Positions 43,876 to 57,200 of a stretch of DNA of 64,000 nucleotides are shown here, in pieces. Under the pieces are notes generated by a model. It had not been told where the DNA came from and did not search any database. It worked only from the letters and a program-made list of their open reading frames with translations. The stretch comes from Aradus depressus (taxonomy: Eukaryota > Arthropoda > Insecta > Hemiptera > Aradidae): the NCBI GenBank assembly GCA_963662175.1, contig OY759217.1:7132562-7196561 (forward strand), given 5' to 3'. Made by a program: the position numbers and the translations under genes. Numbering within the stretch: position 1 is the first letter of the stretch; each line of letters starts with the position of its first letter.

Positions 43876-44486
43876 AAGGGTGTTTTTTTTAGAGGTCTGT
43901 TTTTCTAAAAGGGGTTAAACTGTCATACAGTGATCATATCAGGCAACCCGAATGTCATTTGTGCTCAGTTTGGTTTGTCATTTCACCATGAATAGACACG
44001 CCAGAACAACGGTTGCAAATTGTATACATTTATTTCGAAAATCGTGGTTCAAATCGCGAAACTCACCATGCGATCCATCCATTTTACGGTCGACATAATC
44101 GTCCATCCGAGCAATTAATTCGAATAACCATGGATCGTTTTCGCACCACGCATAATCTAATTGTTAATATGCATCTTCAGAGATGTCGTTCAGTGCGCAA
44201 CCGAAGAAGCCATTGCTGCTGTAGAGCGTAGTGTTGAGGAGAACCCGAATGAGTCGATTCGCCATCGTGCACAGCAATTAGAGCTGTCTCCATCCACTTT
44301 ATGGAAGATTTTGCTGAAAGATCTTCACTTTACTCGAGCCAGTCGCGGCGGTCATATGCCCGAATTCATATTTAAACACTGATGGCATAAAATTATCTTT
44401 TCAATAAAGCCAATACCATGGCTATTACCCCGATTATTGTGTTTTATTTCATTTTAAAGTTCTATACCTCTAAAAAAAACACCCAT
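43876..44486 (+). mobile_element. Internally deleted mariner-like element (611 bp)
   Basis: The ends AAGGGTGTTTTTTTTAGAGG and CCTCTAAAAAAAACACCCAT are inverted repeats (20 of 21), flanked by TA at 43874-43875 and 44487-44488. The element keeps both ends of a transposase gene but lacks the catalytic middle. It lies 175 bases past the stop of the WDR76-like gene. Confidence 0.9.
43988..44382 (+). pseudogene. Mariner-like transposase, N-terminal DNA-binding part fused to C-terminus
   Basis: Frame pieces read EQRLQIVYIYFENRGSNRET and RPSEQLIRITMDRFRTTHNL. After a frameshift near 44190 they continue TEEAIAAVERSVEENPNESI and LELSPSTLWKILLKDLH. These are the two helix-turn-helix regions of an insect mariner-type transposase. 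Then the sequence jumps to SRGGHMPEFIFKH and a stop, the usual C-terminal phrase. The DDE/D domain is deleted, so the product cannot transpose. A further frame break follows the first ATG. Confidence 0.85.
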
Positions 44487-44551
44487 TATATATACTGGCT
44501 GTCGCATTCTTATAGATTCAGCGGCTTTTCTCTGAAATGTTAGATATTGTG

Positions 44552-44822
44552 ACTCATACCCGGACTCTAACTACGAGGCCATTCGTCGCTCTGGTAGCTA
44601 TGAGCCTGACCCTTAAATTTCTCTTACCCAGGTTTAGTTACCAAGAGGTCTTTAACGAGTCCTACAGGGTCGGGACCATCGCGTAACATCCCATTCAAAG
44701 GACGGCGTGCTCAAGGTTTTTTTTTACCCCCCAGATAAAAAACCTAAAGAGAGCCGGGTATCAAACCCGCGATCTTGATCTCAGTAAGCTAGCACGCTTC
44801 CTCTGACCTACCGGCGACCTCT
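44552..44822 (-). mobile_element. tRNA-derived SINE, diverged
   Basis: Head GAGGTCGCCGGTAGGTCAG on the minus strand, B box GCGGGTTTGATACCC. The body is shortened around the hairpin. Confidence 0.8.
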
Positions 44823-45304
44823 TTTCTCTGAAAATATATGATTTAACAAAAATAATTCTATATTAATTTTTGCCAAGGAATCTAAATTTACCATCAACAT
44901 TTTGTTCAAGATGCAAGCATATGAGATCTCGAATTCAATTTTGTTATACCAAATTGAATCACATATTTTACTTGAAGCATTCTAAAAGCTATATTTAAAG
45001 ACTTTTGGACCAAAACAATTCTGTTGGATACGCTGAGATAGTGTTGCAGTTTGGAAATTAAATCAACATTCTTCCTACCAGTATTTTATTTATTTATTCT
45101 GACCATACATTGTTATTTCTCCGCGAGTTTACAATACAATAGTCATTAATTTGTGTCAAGTACTTTTGTTTTTGTTTCTTATAACCAAATTGAATGCATA
45201 TTGTACACAAATTAACAATAAATGAGTAAAATTAAAATAAATATTAATTTGTTTGTGAAAAATGTGCCCTAGGTCACTTTGTGAAAAACAAAACAAGTTT
45301 TATT

Positions 45305-45617
45305 ATGACTCATGCCTGGGCTTTAACTACGAGGTCATATCGCCTACTACCAAAGCGCTCTTTCGTCATTCTGCTGGACATGAGCCCGACTCAACTGTGG
45401 GAGTCCTAAATTTTTATTCACCTAAAGCAGGGGTCTTTAACGAGTACCTGACATCGTACAGGCTCGAGACCATCGCTTAATGTCCCATCCGAAGGACGGT
45501 GTGCTTAAGTTTATTTTACCTCTCAGATAAAATAAACTAAGGGCCTCGGCTGGGTTTCCAACCCACGACCTTGAGCTCAGATGCAAGCACGCATACCACT
45601 GAGCTACCGGCGCCCTC
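45305..45617 (-). mobile_element. tRNA-derived SINE, near full length
   Basis: Head GAGGGCGCCGGTAGCTCAGT on the minus strand (good A box), B box region GTGGGTTGGAAACCC, complete body to GACTCATGCCTGGG. Good reference copy for the family. Confidence 0.88.
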
Positions 45618-46265
45618 TTTATTATTTTATATAAATAGATTATAAGATCTTATTTATACATGTCAAACTTTGGTGTGAAAAATTTTTTTAATGCAGTTGT
45701 TTTAATATAACAGCCAATTTTAGACTGATCAAAAAACGGATTAGATTCCATAGTCTCGGATATCCTACGAGTCAAAAATATCTTTAATATCGAACCCCGT
45801 CTTTCAAACTTGAAAACCTTGAATATATCAGCGAGTGTCTGAACGGATTGCTCTAGTTCAAAGCTAATTTTTCATTTTTTACATCTAGTTTCGGAATCCA
45901 TCAAGAAAAAAGTGTAATTCCATCTGAATTAAGCAAGTTGAGTTCAAGATCCTGGCTGATACTTGAAATAAATCTTTTGATAAATTTAGATTCCTTGATG
46001 AAAATCAAGGTGAAGTGACATCTACTACAAATATTTAAATAACTCTATTTCCAGAGAGATGACCCTATAAAATTGCGACACACTGTATATATATTTTCGA
46101 ACTCGTCTTATTACCTTTGAAACAAACTATTCCAGTTGGGTCATCCTTGCGATGACCGAGTCTCCTGAATGTACGCCTTTTTCAAGTCCCCCAACAAATA
46201 TTAGATACTATAGATTATATTGAAGTATGAACTCATCATTAAAGTCAACTACGTATATAGAACTG

Positions 46266-46520
46266 AGGGCGACAGTAGCTCAGACGTAGCGTGTGGGCCT
46301 ACTGAGCTCAAGGAGGACCTTGGTTTATTTTATCTGGAAGGTGAAAAAAAACCTTCTGATGGAACGTTACGCGATGGTCCCGAGCCTTTACTCGTTGAAG
46401 ACCCCTAGCTTAGGTAACTAAACCTGGGTAGGCAAAATTGAGGACTCCCACAGTAGAGTCGGGCTCATGTAGTAGGCGATATGACCTCGTAAATACTGTA
46501 TGGGCATGAGTTATAATGAC
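46266..46520 (+). mobile_element. tRNA-derived SINE, B box deleted
   Basis: Head GAGGGCGACAGTAGCTCAGA is joined to GGACCTTGGTTTATTTTATC, with the B-box region lost. The body continues to GTATGGGCATGAGTTAT. The hairpin segment is also missing. Confidence 0.8.
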
Positions 46521-49500
46521 TAACTACATCGAAATATTACAGGGGCACTTGAAGTTGGTGTAAGTTGAACTCATCAACTATGCATCACCCATTTGGTAAG
46601 GTGCAAGCAAAACTCCCCTAGACAAACTTCGAAGGTTTGATAACAAGGACCTTCATTTAGCAGTGGGCGCACCTTGGTTCGCAGATCCGAAGGGAAGTGG
46701 ACATCGAGGCATTCATCGCCAAACTGACCCGGGTCTATCATGAAAACCTCGTACTGGTGCTGGAGCCGAGTTCTACAAGTTGGGAGAAGCAACACCAGAT
46801 AGGAGGCTCAAACCTCGTCTCTATCAACATTTTATTAATTATCTACGAACTTTTGTAATTTAAATGTGACCTTTCCATTCTGAATGTTTTCAATTTTGCG
46901 TATATCACCAACCTGTGCTGAACCAATAAAATGATTCATAAGTTGAAACGTGAAGTCCGGCCACAAACAGATGGATATACAGGTTTATTTACCAATTTAC
47001 GAAAAAGTAATTAAAAATACCTTCCTTAGTTAGGTTAACCCAAGTTGTTTAAATTTACAACGGCTCTGGGCGTTATCAATAAGACATAGCTAATATTTGT
47101 AATATGAAAACAGATGCACTGTATATAGTTTTAGACTATTTTAAATTCCAAGTTAGGAAACCGAAATTAACAAAGAAAAAGTCGTCGAGGAATCACCGGC
47201 AACGTACTTCGCTAGTACGATATAATAAATTAAGATCGCTCTCACACTGAAACCAATCTACCGTTTTAGCTAAAAAAACCAATAGTTCACATACACAAGG
47301 ATTTCTGAATCCTCATACTAAATTTCGTGTCGATACATTCGTTCTATCTGTAGTTATTAGAGTTTTTACGGTAAGCCGCCCCCCTAATCCCTCCCTTCCC
47401 TTTGTCGATTTGACTGAAAAAAAGTAGATATCGTCCTCATGGGGTTTTGACTTTAAATATGAAGTTTCATGTTGGTACATTCATGACATCGGCAGTTATT
47501 GGGATTCGAACTTAGCGCATATATTCCACGGATGATTTTTCAGAAACCTGTAAATATTTTTCTTATTGTATTATATTTACGTACTAAGTTTGAAGTCTCT
47601 TCATTTGATGATTTGGTCTCTTGGTGATGTGGTCACAGGGTTTCTCAGTGGATCTACGAAACCTTAAAGAAAAATGGACTTAGAGGAAGACAAAAAAAAA
47701 AAAAAAAGATATTGATTTCATGTCTTACTTTATTAAAAATTGTTTTCATCAAAACGTATTAAATGTCATCAACATATGTATAGTTGTGGCTCGATATATG
47801 AATACAAAAAAAAATGTATTAAATTAATAATTAACTAATCAGTCAAAATATATAAATAACTACCTATTTAAAAATGAAATGAATAACTGGAATAATAAAA
47901 AATAAACAATCATACAATTGAAGCTGAGCAAATAGTTTTAATAGATATATACATACAATAAATTTATTTGACACATAATGTATCACATCACATCACTTAA
48001 GTAAATAGCGTTAACATACGTTTTCCAGTCACTTGAGACAACAAAAACCAATCACAGTAAAGGAATGAAAAAAATAAAAATATATACATTTATATATATA
48101 TAACAACTTTATTTACATATTATTTATTTTAAAATATAATAGCATCAGTATTGCGGAACACATAACAATATGAACAATTACTGGAGCGTACTAAATAGGA
48201 AAACTCTTATTCTCCACTACATTGTTCAATATGGTACATCATCCATGAATATATTAAGGAATCAAATTAGAATTTTACGAACATCTGATGGTTCTTATGG
48301 TGGTTTTATTATTAAGTGAAGCTCAAATAGATGATGCAAGAATATGACAATAGTTTAAAGAAAAAAAACGAAATGGCAGACGGCAGTCAAAAGCACGTTT
48401 TTTGTATTGGCTTTATGTTCAGAGCTTATACAATTCGGCTAAGTAGTGCGTTCTAACTTTCGATGCTTCGTTAACTCGATTAATATAGAAATCCCGTTCG
48501 ATTCTTACACGGCAAAATTATACACTTTTGCCTCATCTCAGATTTTTCGCGATTTGGGAATAACCTCCTCTTGAGCAGTAGAACGTTTTACTATCGCCAA
48601 CTATACTAAGTACCGGGGAAGTGAAGTATTCTGTCAGAAACTCGATGTTGAGTTTTCAACGGAATTTAATATTTTCCGACCCCTGATTCCACAAATAACA
48701 AAAAAAATCGTCTGTCTGAGCAACCCACTTAGGGCACACTATAGGTCTACTCTCGCCGCAATGACACCTTCAGCCCTCAAAAAAAAAAAAAATCCAGAAT
48801 GACACATCTAATAATTTTCAGACAAATATGTCGAAGGGAAAGAGAAGCAGAGAGGAGACTCAACTTAAAAAACCTAATAACTGTTAATTTTCTAAATAAT
48901 TTTTTTTTTTCCTTAACTGCATTCTCATGAGTTCATTAGGGTCGGCAGCCTAACTGCAACTGCATTAGAGGGCCGCATGTAATTTCATATTGAAATGTCT
49001 ATTCCATTTGAACGCATAGGGGTTCAGCCCCAAAATTTCTTGTCGATATATTCATCGGGAGTTATTATATTCAGACATAAAGGCAGATAATAAATTATTC
49101 TTTCATTGTTGGATGAAGGGATCCGACAACATGAAATTCTGGTAAAATTAAACATTGAATTTTTTGTCTGATTACAGAACTTCCCTCATACGATGTAAAA
49201 GTAAAAAGAATTAAACAAAACAAATCTTATAGATGGAGAAGTTTAAACAACCAATAAATTCAATGAATATATAAATATATATATATCCTTGAAAATAACA
49301 TTCAAATATAGAAACGTTTTGATTTTAGACAAGGAAAAAATGTTTATGTTTAGGAGGTAGCCTTTCCCCCACACCTATACCCATGTATTCATGTTTTAAC
49401 AACTGATTTTGAAATATTTTATAAATCAAGTGAATACTTCATATCACAAAAATGTACTCAGATTGAATATAAAATAGGACTCATTTCAAGTTTCGCTCTA

Positions 49501-50534
49501 AACTTCTGGTTAATAACGTATTACCTAACTGTACCCCCCCCCGAAAATAAATTCTGCGAGGGCTCATGTCCTCAGATGCGAGTTTGCAGAACGACAGCTT
49601 CATAAGAATGCTTGTGGATATATGCTCTGACCATTATGGAAGCATACAAGATTTTTTTTTTGACAATCACTTAAATAGAACATTAATATATATTTATTTA
49701 CATTCAAAATTAAAACCGACAACAAACAATTTCATATAGAAAAATACATTATATTAATTTGCTGTGGAGCAATGAAAGTGCATTTGTTTTTTTAGGTTGC
49801 TATTAAATTTCAAATTGCTTAAAGGACGAATTTTACGAAAATTTAATTTGGTGTTCTATGTGTGAAATAAGCCAAAAACTAATTGTGCCTGTTAAGAATA
49901 TTCGCAAATCTCTCTATGATTTATTAAGACAATTATTATATTTACTAAATTGACATTCATCAAGGCCAAATCATGAAATATTTACAATATTTAACAATTT
50001 TTTTTTAATTTCTCTTCGTAAGGAATAACTACTAAGACTAGGCATTTAAACACTAAACAAATACATTGGTATAATAAAATTATAAACATCCAATAACCAA
50101 ATGGATTCATTATAAATAAATAATATTTTTTTAATCGGAAAAATAATTTTTTAAATTCACCATTATCTCTAATCAAGATATAAAGCATAGATTCATTTTT
50201 ATTTATTTATTTCTCGAAAAAATGGAAATCATGTATGAAAAAAATACGAAATCAATGTATACACTTTGATAATACTCAGCAAGTTCGTTCAGTACTGATT
50301 ATAAAATATTGCTATTTCGAGGCTTTTTTACCAATAACATTTATAAGTATCGTAAAATATTTGTTTGCAAAAGTCTCAAAATAGCATAAAAGTTAATCAC
50401 TTCTCCGGACTTCTTCACCAAGAATGTAAATTCCTTTAAAATAATGAAAAAATCAATAAGTTTAATGGGTAAATAGTTTGTCAACCAATATAAATTATAC
50501 TTAACCCGGCAACTATCCAATAAGCCAACTTTAA
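46521..50534. other. Intergenic, A/T-rich
   Basis: No gene recognised. Contains poly-A runs and a segment at about 47225-47420 (AAACCAATCTACCG, ACTAAATTTCGTGTCGATAC) that is related to 55440-55570 and so belongs to an interspersed repeat. Confidence 0.5.
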
Positions 50535-50690
50535 GGGGGCGTTAACTCGGAGGAAGCGTTCTTACCTTCTCAACTCAACATCGCGGCTTTAAAACTCTGC
50601 CGAGGCTCTCAGTTTTTTTAAACAAGGAGGTGAAAAACCTTGAGTGTGGCTCATGTCGACCGGAGAGGCGATATGACATCGTAGTTAAAT
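50535..50690 (+). mobile_element. tRNA-derived SINE, badly decayed
   Basis: AACTCGGAGGAAGCGTTCTT (head remnant), CTGCCGAGGCTCTCAGTTTT and GTGGCTCATGTCGACCGGAG to GATATGACATCGTAGTTAAA mark it. Confidence 0.5.
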
Positions 50691-51918
50691 TTCATTATTT
50701 TCTTGGATTGTTTCTCTGACCTAAATTATGAAACGAAACTTAGAGGAAAATATTCAAATTTATGGAGTCACGTGGAAGTGTTTTGGAATTAGGTCAGTCA
50801 GTTTGTAGATGACTTTTGTCTTTTATGAAAAAATATGTTATAATCCGCTAAAACAGAAATAATAATTATTATTAAAAAAATAATAAGAAGAGGAGATAGG
50901 GGCTACACGGAACTTAACCGTAGCGCTATCATTGGGATTTGGAAAATTTGAGCAGTGCTCCCAATTCGGTTAAATATATTGTAGGCAGTTGGTCGAGTTG
51001 CGATGGTAGAAAGGTTCACCATTCTTGGATGTCTTCAATTTTTCCTTATTTTTTGAAAACTAACCGCTGAACTGATTTTAAATCTTAAATCATATTTGGT
51101 ATGCACATATAATCGACCTTTCTCTTCAGTATATATATATTTGATTTACAAACAAATCATTATTTGCGCACCCATTCGTCATACAAGTCCACAGAAGTTA
51201 TTTATTCGTATTATTCTATTCGTTTCCAATATAGATACATTATACTATAAAATACATTTTCTTTATAATTAATCCCAACTTAAAATGTACGTTTACCTAT
51301 TTTAAAATAGACTTTAATGAAAAATGTTTTCGTTAAAAAGGGCATACATCGAATGTCAACTGCTGAGACCTCCCCGGTCAGAAATATTTGATGTATTCGA
51401 TTTAAAAATGAGAGTACGTTCTGCACATAAAAATGGAAAGCTGAAACAATATAAAAACAAGAAAAACATATAAATACAAATGAAAACGTAGAAAATTGTC
51501 AGTGAAAGAGCAGCACAGTACTCCCACTGCTGGACATAATAGTAATCAACTAAATATTTGCTCTTCTCCTAAACCCTTCTCTTTGACAGAAAATGAACTC
51601 AGGGACTGATCGATCCTGTCGTGTCGATACATTCATTCTATCGGAAGTTATCGTGTTCATAGACATCAGTTTTCATTTTTTGCTTATGGGGAGGACAGAA
51701 AACACAAAATTTCAGTTAAAATTCTACATCGAATATTCGACCGATTATAAAGCCCCTAATCTGGGGGGAATGGCTTCATATTTCTCTTCTTCTGATAAGT
51801 TGGGATTTGGAGAAGGCATCCTCAGCATTTGACATCTTGTCTGTAGTTAAAACAACATGTTACACATGAAGTACGTATTAAAAACATTTCCATAAGTTTT
51901 TTTCTGGTTGCACACAAA

Positions 51919-51949
<31 letters not shown>

Positions 51950-52160
51950 ATTATTAAAGTTTCTTTGATTTCAACTTTTAACCTAAATACCACATAGAAA
52001 ATATAGTTGGACTACAAGTTTCGCGATTACTTAATATAACAGTTGTATTTACAAAGTCTCCTCACTCAAAACTTTTTTTTATTTAATTCTAGATTTAAAA
52101 CTTAAATTAAAGCACCGTTAGTATGTCAGGTAATCTCTATCAAGTTCAAAATTAATTAAA
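50691..52160. other. Intergenic, nothing recognised
   Basis: A/T-rich. A 28-A run at 51916-51943 is the only notable element. Confidence 0.5.
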
Positions 52161-52398
52161 TGACATCTCTCCAATGAATTGACTCCCCTTGAAGTGACAT
52201 CTCTCCAATGGATTGACGCCCCTTGAAGTGACATCTCTCCAATGGATTGACGCCCCTTGAAGTTACATCTCTCCAATGGATTGACGCCCCTTGAAGTTAC
52301 ATCTCTCCAATGGATTGACGCCCCTTGAAGTTACATCTCTCCAATGGATTGACGCCCCTTGAAGTTACATCTCTCCAATGGATTGACGCCCCTTGTAA
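52161..52398. repeat. Seven 34-bp tandem repeats
   Basis: Unit T(G/T)ACATCTCTCCAATGGATT then GACGCCCCTTGAAG. Copies start at 52161, 52195, 52229, 52263, 52297, 52331 and 52365. Copy 1 has two private changes. Copies 2-3 read TGACAT, while later ones read TTACAT. Confidence 0.95.
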
Positions 52399-54054
52399 TG
52401 AGTTAATTTTCATCTCTAAAACTTTCCCTATTTGATGCAATGAGGGCTTCAATCTAGGTATCAAATTTCCATGCTGAAATTATCAGAATTTTAGATGACA
52501 ATGCTGATCATAGAATCGGGGATTCCTTAATATATAGCAAAAATTATTAATATAAATTTTATTGAAAAATCGTATGAAACGCAAGTCGTAAAAGGAGGAG
52601 GGGAGACTGCCAGTCTGGTTGACGCGTCACAAACAGTGACAACGGCGCAGCCGTACTAAGTAACGAAATATCATGCGATACCGAACTCAAAATAAACGTT
52701 AGCATTGTAAAAATATAATCCTGGAACCAATTATTTTTACAAAATTTATCGGGATCCCGAGATTTAGGATTGGAAGCCCTAGACCCAATAACTTCCGCAT
52801 TTCAAAAATCATTGCTTTCTGATTCCAAACAGACACTGTGGCCATGACCCCATCACCTAACCATCACAAACTTGGGCAGCAATATGTTTAACTACGTTAT
52901 CTTTCTCTTGTTTATTTTTCGATGTATTCGTAACTAGAACACTTGAATTATTTCAATGCATCATTTAAAATTTTTAACTTTTACATCGGGCGTCTGTACA
53001 GTTGCAACAAAGGTTCGCTTGTCAGCTCCAACAACACATCGGCTTCTCCAGCCTAGCGGAACAGAGCTTTTCACTCAACCGGCTCGATTTTCGAAAACTC
53101 GGCTCAGTTGAGCTCTGCCCTGTGGTATTTACTTACAATACATACACTCAAACTCTCAACATCTTCACTACACACATCCACACTCAGTCATTACAAGGCC
53201 GTGAAGAAGGAAATAAATAGTTTCCGAAACGTTGGCCAAATATTGAGTTTTCATTTACATGACAAAACCTCGAATTCCTTCTACAGAGAATGGTTTCGTA
53301 TCCCACCGATTCAAATCAACTTTTTTTATAGAACACTCGAGATAGTTAAAATAGAAAAAACGGTTGAAAGGTGGAGGGCGCCCGAATCAGGGAATTCAAA
53401 TATATGTATGTATATTTATGTATGTCTAATAGTTATATATACATATATACATGACATTTAACATATCATTGACTGACTCACCACTAACTCATTCATGAAA
53501 ATTACAACCAACTTTTGCAGTAGCGGTAGAAGCCCATGAATCTGATTTTTCTTTTCTAAATTTTACGAAAAGGACTTTGAAAAAGTGTCTACATAAGCCC
53601 TAAATCTCACTAAATTAACTTAATTGTCAGGCGAGCGAAAAGCGAAAAACAGGCAAAAACATTGGGGAATTCCATAAAAAGTTACTTGAGAAATTGGAGT
53701 ACTCGGGAAATCATGAAAATTTGTTGGTAAGAAAACATGAAATGCCGGTGAAAACACAAAATTGAATTTTCAACTGATTATATAACTTCCCCTATACTTT
53801 GTAAAACTACGAAAGTAAAAAAATCTTAGCTACAAAATTTACTTACAAGAGTAAGGAACAGTTGAAAACAACCCTCAGTCGTACTGTACTCTGCTCACTT
53901 CATATATATTTAGACATTTTTACAAGGCACCCCGTGCTCTCAAATGGTTGACATATGGAATTTCCATCGTGGAACAAGAATAAATAAAAAAAAAATAAAT
54001 AAAATAATTTAAAAACTTTTTTTTTGTTGTTTGGTTGGATGATGGGGGGGGGAT
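52399..54054. other. Intergenic between converging genes
   Basis: No gene recognised. Contains hammerhead-like core 4 (next entry). I could not find a clear minus-strand AATAAA for the TMEM145-like gene within this stretch. Confidence 0.5.
53201..53230 (+). ncRNA. Hammerhead-ribozyme-like core 4 (candidate)
   Basis: After AAGGCC comes GUGAAGA, one A, a perfect five-pair stem GGAAA/UUUCC around UAAAUAG, then GAAAC and GUUGGCC. The first base of CUGANGA is replaced or shifted (CGUGAAGA). The stem again differs in sequence from the other cores while keeping pairing. Confidence 0.35.
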
Positions 54055-54260
54055 TCATGTGATGACTGGGGGGGTTGGCGTAGGGGGGATGAGACAAGCC
54101 TCCCCCCCCGAGTTGATCACATGAGGCGCCTCATTGAACTCGTCCAATTCGTCAGATGGGTCGAGTCGGTGAGCGAGTAGGAAGTACTGCTCGGTTCGAG
54201 TCGGCCACAGAAGATGTGCCATTACACAGTAGGCCAGACAGTCTGCGGAGTAGGTGATAC
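54055..54260 (-). CDS. TMEM145: TMEM145-like gene, terminal exon 6 (TM7 and tail)
   Basis: Acceptor GGTATATAG. The junction restores LLLG-ITYSADCLAYCVMAHLLW (TM7). PTRTEQYFLLAHRLDPSDEL and DEFNEAPHV follow, then a Gly/Pro-rich tail and TGA. The tail codes through G runs at 54068-54074 and 54083-54110, so an indel there would change the last ~15 residues. Confidence 0.9.
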
Positions 54261-57200
54261 CTATATACCATAACACCACAAAGTGAATGGTTAGACCGGA
54301 GTTACATACAGCCAATCATTATTTTCTTCAAAATATGTCGTATAATAAACAGTAAACAAAAAAAAAATGAAATATAGAATTTTAAAAACAATTGGTTGAA
54401 ATAATGCCTGTAGATGAGGCTATACTCCCGACTCGGGCAGAAAGTTCGAGCTATATATTGGTTGCTATACTCCCGACTCGGGCAGAAAGTTCGAGCTATA
54501 TATTGGTTGCTATACTCCCGACTCGGGCAGAAAGTTCGAGCTATATATTGGTTGCTATACTTTTCTAGCACCAAGATCGACTCTGTTGCAACGCGAGAAA
54601 TCTCGTCCCACAACATCTTACTATCACATAAGAAATATTTCTCTTTCTAAAATCCTTAGATTTCCCAACAACAAACCACATTCATATTACACCTTAATGT
54701 TTTTTCCATCAGATATTTTTCTGAATATTCTAAAACTACTGCAATGTTTAGATTTAAAAAAATGTTTTTTCTCAATATAAAGGACCAATAAATGAATAGT
54801 AAATACTACAATTTTTTTGATTAAGTACGCTCTTTATATCTCTCTGTAAGTCTAATTCAACTTAGCTTAAGGTTTTTCGAAAAATTACTTAATAAAGAAC
54901 TCATAACTTCTCAGTAAACATTCCCTGTTTCGGGTTTCGTCCACATCACTCGACAACACATCAGTTACACAGGATTGTGGATGTTATTAGCTCCTGCCCT
55001 GGAGAGAAAATTGTTTGCAACAGGGGCCTTTCTTGACGTAAGTATGGCACCCGGGAATTTTTTACAAACCCCCTCTTAAACGATAAAATCTGTCGGAGAG
55101 TGAACTTACCCAGAAGCAGCTTGTACCTCCAGAAGGGGGGGATCTGGAGAGCGATGAGAGCAACCACAGGAAGATAGATGTACCAGACGAGGGCAGAGGC
55201 GCCGAAATGGAGGAAGAAGTTGAGTTTGGAGTCGTTGTGTTCGTAGCGCATCGTCGCCCTTAGCTCCAGCAAGAACCAGACGATGATGAGACATCGGAGA
55301 GAGAGGATGAGCCATCCCGGCCACGTCTGATACTCGTCAATATCTTCAATGATGTCCACCTCCGTCTAGACAAACAAAAAATCGGTGAATCAGCAGCTAT
55401 GTACTTCCCCAGTGCGAATTAATAAAGTAAATTCGCGCACTCCCTCTGAAACCAATTGACCGATTTTGTCTTACTCTGAGGATCCTCGTACCAAATTTCG
55501 TGTTGATACTTCATCATTTGACAGTTATTACGGTTTTTTAGTTTAGCCACCCTCCTCTGATCCCCTTCCCTTCGGTCGTTTTCGTTGAAAATCGACAGGA
55601 TCCACTTTTTTTTTTCTTCTAATATTCAGTTAATATTACTGCGGTGTACAAGATTCGAAGTTATGAAATCGTCGAACTTTCATGACTCAATGCAGTGGGA
55701 TAGGCAGAAACTATATTTTAAAACATTATAACTATTAAATACGTATCAATTAATACATCTACGCTCCTAAGGTCGGCTCAAATTAAAATATGAGGTAATA
55801 ACTCTTACTTGACGTTGACCCGATAATTGACAATCTATCTTGCCGTTTCGAATCATTCATCGACATTATTTTACTATCATGAGACTGCAATACATTTTTA
55901 TTGATAAATTATCTCTGAGGCATGAATCGAAATACGTTTTCCTCGACATCGTCCGGCATCACAGCTAGTATTATATAGAGAAGAACCAGAACTGTACCTT
56001 ATTCCATACATATAGAAGGATATGGACCACTCCATAAATGAACCAGACAGAAAACAGAAGTGGTTTCCAGGTGAACTCCTGTCTTGTGACTGCCCAACCC
56101 TTGGCAAGAAGAAGCAGCAGTAGCATAAAAGTCGTCTAAAATTAAAAAAAATATAATAAACTATTATAACTATTTTTGATAATATTGCACAGATGTTAAG
56201 TTAATAAGATAGAAAGACAATGTAACGCCAAAAAAATTTCAACTGTGGTTAGCGCCATTGTCTAATAGCTGGGGGATATAATTATGCTTTTGCTGTTCAG
56301 AGCGCAATGCAATTTGCGGTGAAAGGCGCATACGAGTATATCTTTATGTTCCATATGATTATTTATTATTACTATATTTTTTATGACAGCTAATAAATAA
56401 ATAAATATCGGTATGAAGAAACATACATGACATACAAAGTAATTTTAACTATGAAAAATGAATAAGTAGAAATTACCGAATTTGAAATATTTCTTTCGGA
56501 ACTTCTGATAAAATTTAAGTATTTTATTAAAATACAAGATATGGTTATTGTTCAGCTACTTCAGGAGAATTAGCCAGAAAGACTTCTTGCGATAATTTGT
56601 TAAATTGTACATATTTTCATAATAGCTACTCCGATCGCCACCAAAAACAATAGGCCTTGAGCCCTCGATCTGCCCAATACTTTTAGATATCATGAACGAG
56701 AGACATGAAAATTCCAGAGACAGATAGATAGATAGATAAACTTTTATTGCACAAAAGATTACAACCACTATGGCAATGAGTGGGTTTTTTTTTTCCAAAA
56801 TAAATAATAAAAGGATAAAAGAAACAATTCAAAAATTATATAAAACAAGATATGACATGAACATGAATAAATAAATAAAATAATAATAATAATAAATATA
56901 TATATATCCATCTTACATGCAACAAATTAAATTATTCTTTATTTTCAAAGCAACAGTAAAAAATTAAAATAAATTGTTAATTTTTCTAACTTCTAAATTA
57001 TTTAAAATATGCACAAATGTTTCTGAGTAATATTCTGGTCTATTAGTGAGATAATTGTGGAGAAATGCTTGCCTGGGGATACAGAAAGAGCGACAATAGA
57101 ACAAAAAGTGTATGAGGTCGTCCTTTTTGTCTAAGGTACAGAGCCTGCAGACACTTTCAGGACAAAACTCATACCTAAGCCCTCCAAGTCATATTCTAAA

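Noticed and set aside
46574..46795. 73-codon minus-strand frame in the intergenic region
   Set aside because: No recognisable domain. The surrounding G/C-richer patch may be an old repeat, but I could not identify one.
53108..53461. 117-codon plus-strand frame
   Set aside because: It runs across the hammerhead-like core 4 region and ends in simple TATA-rich sequence. No protein motif.
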